Positions 57,179-64,000 of a DNA stretch of 64,000 nucleotides are shown here, one piece after another. Numbering within the stretch: position 1 is the first letter of the stretch; each line of letters opens with the position of its first letter. The stretch comes from Elymus sibiricus (Eukaryota > Streptophyta > Magnoliopsida > Poales > Poaceae). A program made the translations under genes and the position numbers. The stretch covers positions 238,594,866 to 238,658,865 of the forward strand of contig CM077676.1 of assembly GCA_039707655.1 (NCBI GenBank). The letters run 5' to 3'. The notes beneath the pieces were generated by a model that did not search any database, was not told the DNA's origin, and was given only the letters and a program-made list of their open reading frames with translations.

Positions 57179-58854
57179 CTAGTCCCTACGCTGGCCTTCG
57201 ACCCTCTTGACTTGGCTCACTCTGTCGACGATGGGCGCGACAAGCTTTTCGAGTGCCTTGAGGTCTGCATCCTCCGGCAAGCTAGCGAGAACGTTGGTGA
57301 GGTTGATGCCAGGGTTCTTGTGCACCACTTTGACGAGCACCTTGCGGAGGACGGCACGACAGAGTTTGCGGGATTCGTTGGCCAAATGAGTTGCTCGGTC
57401 AGACTGGAGCAGCTTGAGGGCGTCAACGATGCTCTTGAAGAATATGGTTAGCTTGGCGCTCGAAGACACCCTATCATCAGAAGAGTAGTTGAAGTCTTGC
57501 AGGCCCATGGTGGACAGTTCAGCGGCAAGCCTTTCCGCGACGTCGACAAGGCGCTCAGTCTAGATCTTCACACCTTTCTCAAAGTCATTATAAGTGGCAG
57601 CGGCGCTGTTGAGTAGGCTCTTCTCACTCTGGAGATCTTTGATCAAAGCCCTCTCGCGAGCTTTGCTGTTCTCAAGGGACTCCTCTAGCGTTGCCAGCTT
57701 CAGTTTCAGATCAGCGATAGATTCATCAGCTGAGATGAGCTCCTTGGTCTTGTCGGACATGGCGGTTTGCATCTCGGCCAGGCTGTAGAGAGTCTTCTCT
57801 CTGTCGGCTTTGAGCGTCAAGATCTCCTTGCCATGGCCCTTGAGATCTGCTTCCAGCCTCTTCACTTTATCGCCCAGCTCGTTCTTGGCGGCCTCAGCAG
57901 CTTCGGTGGCGTCGATGGCTCCCTTCAACTTGCCGGCATGGTGTATGGCCAGAGCTTCGAGTGTTTCCTTGTGTCTCTGCTCCAGCTCCTGGGTTCGCCA
58001 CGCGACAAGCTTCTCGATCTCTTCGTCCTTGCAGCGGAGCTTGGCGGCAAGCGCCTCCTCGCGAGCGGCAAGGTCTTCTTCATAAGCATCGAGCCCGACG
58101 CGGCGTTCCGTTAAGCGAGCTTCCTCTGCAGCAGCCTGCTACGCAGCCTCCTCCTGTGCCTTCTCGGCGTCGGACTGCTTTAAGAGGAAATCGCTCCAAC
58201 TTTGATTCAGTTGCTCCCGGCCAGCCGTTAGTTCCTGGAAAGCCTCGGCGAACCAGACTTGCGTCTCCTTGACGCGCTTCCGGAAATCTGCCTCCGCTGC
58301 TTCAACAACTGCTGCCCTGGAGTCGAAGTTCTCCTTTTGGGTGCGGTGAAGCGCCTGAAGCTTTTGGAAGTCATCGCTCATGGCTTGGAGGAGCTGTTCT
58401 TCCCTGGACCCACTGCTGGTAGAATGTGGCTCATCAACGATCTTGAGTCCAGCGGCGGCGATGACATCTTCATCAAAAATTTCTCCTTCGGTTGGCACCC
58501 TAGTGCTTGCCGTCCCTGGTATGCTGACGAACAGGTTGTCGCCAACCTTAAGGTATCTCCTTGACGGGGGGGGGGGGGGGGGGGCGTCGGATGTTGACGG
58601 TTGATCCTCAACAACCGCCTCGCCGGCAACTGGGGGCTCCGCGACCGGTGTAGCGCCAGGCGCTCCTGCGGCAGGAATGCCGTCAGTATGGTCGCCGGTC
58701 TCCTTGCCAGCCCCCTCAGCAGACCCCTTGGTGGTTTCCTCCTGTGCGGCCTTGGCGGCCTCATCAGCTGCGACTCTGTCGGCCTCGACGGCAGCGTCCT
58801 TGGCGGTCTCTTCGATGACAATATCAACATCCATTTGTTCCGTCGAAGGGAGAT
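57179..58854 (-). pseudogene. Antisense gene exon 4: coiled-coil region
   Basis: After MDVDIVIEETAKDAAVEADR and a Pro run encoded by the C/G homopolymer at 58566-58583, the frame shows long charged heptad repeats (for example KRLEADLKGHGKEILTLKAD and DLKLKLATLEESLENSKARE) over several hundred residues, interrupted by the two TAGs. It ends with a compact helical tail and TAA/TGA-type stop at 57179-57181. A structural, self-associating protein is the likeliest reading. Confidence 0.7.
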
Positions 58855-59471
58855 CTAAAGACCAAGAAAGGAAACAAGATGAGACCGAGGTTGAAGTTCA
58901 AGAAGACAAAAATAAAGAAAGAATGACAAGTGCACCAAGACAAACGGTTTACCTGTGTCGAGCTGTTGAGAGGTGGTTTCTCCTTTCCGGGCAACATTAG
59001 TTGCCGATGTAGGATTGCCAGTGTCCGTGCTTGCCGGCTCCTCTTCAATGCGAATGGGCTCGCCAGTGGAAGCCCTTGCCGAAGGTTCATCTCTGGGCGG
59101 TGTGGTCGACGGAGGCGGCACGTCAGGGATGGCCTCTGATGACTCTCCTTGTTGCCGTTCTTCTCCTACAAGCCGGTGATGTCAATAGCGAAGATATTCT
59201 CCCCAACGCTCGCCAGCGGAAAATGGGTAGTGGGATCACGCTAGGGCCTGGGTTGGAGGCTGCGTTGAGGGCTGGGCTCTGGGCTGATGACGATGGGCTC
59301 TGGCGCACCTACGGTGCTTGCCGGAGGCTCATCACCCGTTGAAGTTTTCGCCTTCTTTGCCATCCTTTGCGCCAATTTTTCCATATCTCTGTGGGGACAG
59401 GCCAAAGCAAAACAAATGAGTTAAGCAAGACCAGGAATTCAGAAGTTGAAAGATGCGGCAAGGACCCTTAC

Positions 59472-61123
59472 TCTTCTCTTTCCGAACTAAAAGCGGAGAT
59501 GTCAAAGTCATCCTCCACTATAGTGTCCATGCGAGGGGGTGTAGAAGGGGTCCTGGGACGCTTGGCTGCGGCAGAAGCAGTAGGTTGATATGATCCTGCT
59601 GCTCCAGCCGTTGGTGCCGTCGTATGAGACGCCCCCACCGCTCCAGCTGTTGCCGCGGTCGTGCGTGTCGTATGTCGCACGGGTTGCTGTTGGTCTCCTT
59701 GCCGCCACGCAGCTTTGCCGGCCGCCCCCTTGCCGGGAACCTCACCACTCGAGGAAGGCTGATGTGTTGGGACGCCAGAGACGGCTTTCCGAAGAACACG
59801 TTTCTTCTTCTCTGGAGCTGGGGGCTCCTCGTGCAGCTGCTCGTCGGCTGTGTCTTCGACAGAAGAGCTCCCGGCAACCATGCCACTCTGCTCCCCGGCA
59901 ACTTCACCTTGCTCGGAAAGGGTCTCCTCTAACGTTATTTCTTCTTCACTGGCTTCCTCTTCCGCGAAGCCAAAGCTGCCGGCCTCCGCGGCTAGATTCG
60001 CCTCTCCTGCCCTGCTGGCGATATAAGCCACTTCTTCATCAGTGGTGGGGCGGATAAGGGTTGGCTCTTCCTGGATGGTTTTCTCCGACAAGTTATCAAA
60101 GAACTCCTGTGCGCGCTCTGAGGATGGCTCGTCCCAAGTTCCGTCAAGGCCGTGAGCATTACACACCGGTATCATGGTGATGATTGAACTCAAAGCGGAG
60201 TTGTTGCATAGGGGAATTACGCCAGCCGGCAACGTATATTTGCCGTCAGGCCTGAACAGTTTGTGGCAGAGAGTTGTGTGCTGCAGGACTGTTAAGTTGT
60301 TGTTCAGACCAGGGCGCAGCCTCATGATATCTGCTGCATTCTGGAACTCCCTGGCTAGTCTCCCTTTGTTCTTCAGAGGGGCGATGCGACGGCGGACGAA
60401 ATCAGCGCCAATCATTTCTATTGTGAGCCCGGCAACCCTGAGACGGTGGATCCTGGTAATTGCGATTGCGAGCTTCTCATCTTGAGGATCGAGGCCGCTC
60501 CAGTCCTTGCCGCGAACCACTTTCGTTTGTCGGGGCAAACAGAACGGCTGAGGATCTTTCTCCTTAATCCAGCACCACTCGGCCCGCCATTCATCCCACT
60601 TCTTACGGTAGAGACCGTCTGGGTATATATCTTTATTCCATGCCCTTTGAATCCAGGTGATAGAACCAGAAAGGGCGTCTCCTGTTTCGATACGGGGAAT
60701 GAAGTAGTGGCGAAAGAGGGCTGTGCTGGGAACTACTCCGGCGAAATTTTCACAGAGATGGGCAAAGACTGACATGCATGTCACGGCATTCGGCGTGAAA
60801 TCCAAGAGACGGAAGCCGTATGTGTACATGATGTCGATGAAGAAATCAGAAAACGGAGGGCAGAGTCCGCAGTAAAAGTAAGCGATGAAGAAGGGGAATT
60901 TATCTGGACCGCCCTTGACGGAAGCTGGGAGCACGCGAGTTGCAGGCTGAGCCCTCGTCTTCTTCCCCCACATACACATGTACCGCTCAATCAGGGCGCG
61001 CATGTCGAGCGTTGGGGCGAAGACGGCGTGTTCCTTCCGCATCTCCACCAGATCGATCTTCTCCGTCTCTGCATCCGAGTCGACGGCTTTCACTGCTTTG
61101 CCCTTGCTTGCTTTGGGCGGCAT
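59472..61123 (-). CDS. Antisense gene exon 1: putative gypsy-type transposon protein domain
   Basis: Open for 550 codons. Residues about 70-260 hold the pattern FPFFIAYFYCGLCPPFSDFF, then YGFRLLDFTPNAVTCMSVFA, FAGVVPSTALFRHYF and a Trp-rich block (KKWDEWRAEWCWI), which I recognise as the domain often annotated as putative gypsy-type transposon (Transposase_28). It has no catalytic signature known to me. The second half is acidic, then Ala/Pro-rich with a basic KRPRTPSTPPR near the end. The open frame extends upstream to 61,318 without an ATG. Confidence 0.75.
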
Positions 61124-61277
61124 GGAGACTGTGGAAGCGGAGGCCGGGGCTGATGAGGGCGTGGAGGAGGCGGATGAAGGGGAGGGGCTCTGTTTTGAGC
61201 TCGAGGAAGAAGGCGACGGCGGCTTTTTCCAGATTGGAAAAGACGAGAGGTAAATGAGCAGTGCCTCTGCGGATTCC

Positions 61278-61285
61278 CTTTTATG
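61278..61285 (-). promoter_or_regulatory. Candidate TATA box for the antisense gene
   Basis: On the minus strand CATAAAAG lies in CCCCATAAAAGGGAATCC, about 155 bases before the ATG at 61123. Distance and context suit a promoter inside the element that is separate from the LTR promoter. Confidence 0.45.
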
Positions 61286-61510
61286 GGGAAGGCGTGGGGC
61301 TGCCTTTTTACTAACCAATGTGAATGCATTTTTTTACGAGCGCACTACTACTGCGGCCGTTCCGCGCACGTATCCCACGTCCCGCATTTAATCCGCGTCA
61401 TGGGGGAGCGCGGTAAATAAGATGATTACGACAGTTAACTCCTGCCACGCGTGCCCGTGCACTGTTTGGGCCTAGCCCAACAACGCCTCGCACCTGTGTA
61501 TGGCCTAGGC

Positions 61511-61521
61511 CCGGGGGCTCC
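61511..61521 (+). other. E9 polypurine tract region
   Basis: CCGGGGGCTCC directly precedes the 3' LTR. The G-run with CT before the LTR resembles that of E3. Confidence 0.6.
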
Positions 61522-62302
61522 TGCCGGTGTACTAAAGTTTGGGTCTTTTTAGTACCCCATACTTGTGCATGGACGGTTGTAGCCATACCAGCGGCAAGGC
61601 CTACCGGAGAATAGCTGGAAACAAATACAAGATTATCAAGAAGGCATTCAAGCTAATGATCAGAAGACAGGAGACCGAAGGATGGATTCCCGGCAAGATG
61701 CTTGCCGGGAAGGCTCGCGAAGGCCCGGCAAGGCCTCGCACCCTGCAAGATCCCACCGCCCTGCCACCGCTCCAGCGCAGCAACCAGCCTGTCGTTTAGG
61801 TTTTGTCCTCCTGGATGCGTGTCATGGCACTAGCGGCGGATGGGGTTAAGCGGTGCTAATGGGACGGGCTCTTTTTCCATGCCCAAGAAAGTAAGGGACA
61901 CCTAAGTGGAGCATTTAATGCGTTTGTCCTAAGTCGTCAGTGATAAGCATGTAAACACTGTAGCAACTTTACACCTCTTGTATGTGCTGTTCGCCACTGT
62001 TGGTGACCCCTTGGACATATAAAAGGAGGCCCAAGGCGAAGCTACAGAGGGGAGAAGCTTTCTAGCCCAGTTGCATGCGTAGCCGCCCTTCTTGCGTACT
62101 GTTCACCAAGAAGCGCTCCGTGTACCTGAGCTTAAACACCCACAATAAACCAAAGCAGGAGTAGGGTTTTACGCTACTCAGCGGCCCGAACCTGGGTAAA
62201 AAATCTCTGCGTTGATCGTTGGATCCGCTCTTTGTGTACATCTTTTCCCTAGCCGAACCGTAAAAGGGATCCACACGATCCCATAGGTGTCGTACACCGA
62301 CA
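61522..62302 (+). repeat. E9 3' LTR, full length
   Basis: It starts TGCCGGTGTAC and ends GTACACCGACA. It contains the TATA region missing from the 5' LTR (61994-62041) and the 11-bp-arm inverted repeat at 61687-61711. Confidence 0.92.
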
Positions 62303-62307
62303 AGTGG

Positions 62308-62970
62308 GGGAGCCAAAGCCTCCTTGCTCAGCACCTATGATCTTCAACTTGTCCTAGTTCACCCACTTTCGATGGCTTAGAAAACCTTTATACATACAAA
62401 CATATCGCACGTAAGTTAATATACATGTACGAACACTAATGTTCTCTAGGATTAAGAAATATAAGGAAGGGAATTCGTAGGCGAATGTAAGAAAAGATAT
62501 GATGCAATTCAGATTATTGTTTGCTTGCAAGTGATTTATTGCTATTGCCGATTTATTATATTACTGTTGATTACTTTTTAGTGATAAAGAAAATGACCTG
62601 GGTAAATAGTACATGTATAAATGAGCACACATCTATATGGCATATATTTATGTGTTGCATGGTTATTTAGTTCTGAATTTTGGTAAATGGCAAGTGTTAC
62701 TGAAACATGGTAAAACACAGATTAACAGCATGATGCCTACATTGAGAAAATCAAACAGTGAGTAAACAAAATGATAAAATCATTCAAATGACATGTCAAT
62801 GCAGTACACAGGGCTTAACAAAACACCTACAGGATATGTAACCAAAATAGCCATGGATAAATTACAGGCACTTAAGCAAAAGGCTAAATAGCAGCGCAAC
62901 ATGACTAAGCCAATTCACGCCATGGTTGTAAGCACGAACAGAAGAAAAATTAGATGGAGTGCGAAGCTTA
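62308..62970. other. Unassigned AT-rich sequence right of E9
   Basis: No coding sequence, LTR end or repeat recognised. It does not look like any of the elements in the window, so it may be lower-copy sequence 3' of the ORF at 62971-63381. Confidence 0.4.
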
Positions 62971-63381
62971 CTATTCCTCATCCGCAGACCGCCGCCCCAC
63001 GAGACGAGGAGAACGGCGAGGGAACCGTGGAGACCGGCGGGGAAGCGATGTCGTGAAAAATGCGTTCCTCCTACTGTGGTTGGTCGACGAAGACTCCTCC
63101 AGCTCATGCATCCATGCCACCCTCACAAACGGCACCATGTACATGCTCGGTTCTTCATCCTCTAGTTTCTTGATCTTTGATAGATAGTGCCACCACCTCC
63201 GCCTCACTGTCGGATTCGGCGAATCCGATTGCTCCATGGCCCAGAGGAGAAGCTCTATGTGCAGCCGCACGACTCCCCCTGGGTGGATCGCCACCCTTTC
63301 TCTCTTTGTCAAATATTTTCCCATCTCCTGCACCGTCGCCACTAACTGCCGCCGGTTCTCAAACCAAGAACCGATTTCCAT
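62971..63381 (-). CDS. Hypothetical protein, not element-like
   Basis: The ATG at 63381 gives 136 residues starting MEIGSWFENRRQLVATVQEM. The first 100 residues look like a folded, helix-rich protein (GKYLTKRERVAIHPGGVVRL, RRRWWHYLSKIKKLEDEEPS, VPFVRVAWMHELEE); the last 35 are Arg/Pro/Ser-rich. An in-frame TAG lies shortly upstream, so the true start could be elsewhere or the gene may be a fragment. Codon use is GC-rich, unlike the neighbouring AT-rich sequence. Upstream on the minus strand is a CT-rich leader with AAACCCTAA (63494-63502), usual in plant promoters. I do not recognise the family. Confidence 0.45.
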   Translation of the reverse strand: MEIGSWFENRRQLVATVQEMGKYLTKRERVAIHPGGVVRLHIELLLWAMEQSDSPNPTVRRRWWHYLSKIKKLEDEEPSMYMVPFVRVAWMHELEESSSTNHSRRNAFFTTSLPRRSPRFPRRSPRLVGRRSADEE

Positions 63382-64000
63382 CAGCCTGGATAACTTGACC
63401 TAGTCGCCACCAGCGATCTACACGTACTCGTCCTCTATCGAGGTTTCTGATTGGATGAAAGAGGAGAGGACGCAATGGCAGAGGAGCGGCAGCTTAGGGT
63501 TTTGGATTGGATGGAAGAGGAGAGTAGCGGCTATGGATTTAGAATGAAAGAGGAGAGGAGCGGCGGTGCTGTTGCAATGAAGAGGAGCGGCGGGCGGCGG
63601 TTTTGGATTGGACGAGAGCGGCGGCGCGCTGTGACTGGATCCTCCTAATGAATAATTTGCCCCCCTTTAAAGAGCTATTCTCGCAAGGTGATTCAAAATG
63701 ATCATGTCCTGGTAAACCCCAAGTCCACATCATCACGTGGCAAGTTCAAATGTGAGGTCAAACTTGTGATCATCAATGGAATCAGACATGATCCATGTTC
63801 AATATTGTTCAAGTCACATGGAAAATGTAAAGGTCCGTTCATCGCAAACCTCTCCCGTCAAATCATGAACTAGAAAGAAAACCCCAATGGTGTGACAAAG
63901 TACAAGCAAACGAGATATGCAACGTGAGCGCGTGCGCAATACATGTACAATGTGGTTCCTACATCATGGAGACCTTGTGTGCATGCCTTTTAAACTGCTA
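63382..64000. other. Upstream region of the hypothetical gene and unassigned end
   Basis: 63440-63640 contains imperfect repeats of GGATT(or GAATG)GAAGAGGAGAG, CT-rich on the minus strand as in a 5' leader. From 63,650 on I recognise nothing. Confidence 0.4.

Larger units (their letters stand above)
57179..61123 (-). pseudogene. E9 antisense gene, four exons, gypsy-type domain plus coiled coil
   Basis: Exons on the minus strand: 61123-59472, 59388-59309, 59165-58953, 58854-57179. The introns (83, 143 and 98 bases) all start GT and end AG: GTAAGG...CCACAG, GTGCGC...TTGTAG, GTAAAC...CTTTAG. Joined, they give 3621 bases, exactly 1207 codons, with two internal TAGs (58139-58141 and 57560-57562), both of which could come from CAG. 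Reading through any intron meets a stop or loses the frame. The start MPPKASKGKAVK follows a candidate TATA box. Such antisense genes are known in Tat elements; their function is not. Confidence 0.75.
48126..62302 (+). mobile_element. E9: Tat-type gypsy element with antisense gene
   Basis: LTRs of 733 and 781 bp (TG/CA ends; the 5' one lacks 48 bases); duplication AGTGG at 48121-48125 and 62303-62307. It has a primer site, gag-pol in one frame with a second RNase H domain, and a minus-strand gene between pol and the 3' LTR. The second, archaeal-like RNase H and the antisense gene are hallmarks of the Tat lineage (Grande, RIRE2 and relatives). By hand count, 24 differences in 733 aligned LTR bases, 3.3%. 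Confidence 0.93.

Noticed and set aside
58566..58583. Long G homopolymer as a sign of an assembly or sequencing error
   Set aside because: It keeps the antisense frame open as a proline run, and the frame continues correctly on both sides, so its length appears right modulo three. An error of a multiple of three cannot be excluded.
1..64000. tRNA genes, organellar insertions and endogenous pararetroviruses
   Set aside because: I found no cloverleaf with a TTCGA-type loop, no organellar sequence and no movement or coat protein motifs; the RT copies all belong to LTR elements.

Overview
The window is plant nuclear DNA made almost entirely of nested LTR retrotransposons. The LTR ends, tRNA-type primer-binding sites and coding modules match families I know from wheat, barley and their relatives: Athila-type elements of the Fatima and Sabrina/WHAM kind, a chromovirus-type element, a Tat-type element, and a solo LTR of the 5S-bearing Cassandra type. 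The organism is therefore most likely a Triticeae grass. I see no complete host gene, no tRNA gene and no organellar or bacterial sequence. Family names are from recognition only and are tentative. I call the elements E0-E9.

Left part (1-13,125). An LTR fragment, E0 (1-1281), sits in the LTR of a decayed Athila-type element, E1 (gag and protease left, pol lost). E1 is split by E2 (4258-12948, duplication GTCGA), a short gypsy-type element with only gag and protease. E2 is split in turn by E3 (6705-12034, duplication GAGGC), a non-coding element on the minus strand.

Middle (13,126-24,247). E5 carries an ATHILA ORF-1-like gene, split by E4 (13754-21080, duplication GTCAA), a protease-only Athila relative. 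A possible DNA-transposon end follows, then a promoter-like stretch in which a Cassandra-type solo LTR carrying a 5S-like sequence sits 17 bases after a TATA box (23979-24242, duplication CATGA).

Centre (24,248-47,172). E6 is a minus-strand Athila-type element with gag, protease, RT, RNase H, integrase and an extra ORF. It lacks its 3' LTR and is split by E7 (29953-45401, duplication GGATG), a non-autonomous relative of E4. The 3' LTR of E7 is split by E8 (31388-39773, duplication CTAGG), a complete gypsy-type element with gag-pol in one frame.

Right part (47,173-64,000). After about 950 bases of unassigned DNA comes E9 (48126-62302, duplication AGTGG). It is a 14.2-kb Tat-type element with gag-pol on the plus strand and a long, apparently spliced gene on the opposite strand between pol and the 3' LTR. 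The last 1.7 kb is low-copy-looking DNA with one short unrecognised minus-strand ORF.

Every element with coding capacity is broken. Most breaks are nonsense codons of the kind made by C-to-T change at methylated sites. The most interesting signals are the three-intron antisense gene of E9, a 1108-bp RT duplication in E9 that looks as old as the insertion itself, two independent sets of repeated hairpins whose stems vary but still pair (E3; E4 and E7), and the Cassandra insertion at a promoter.
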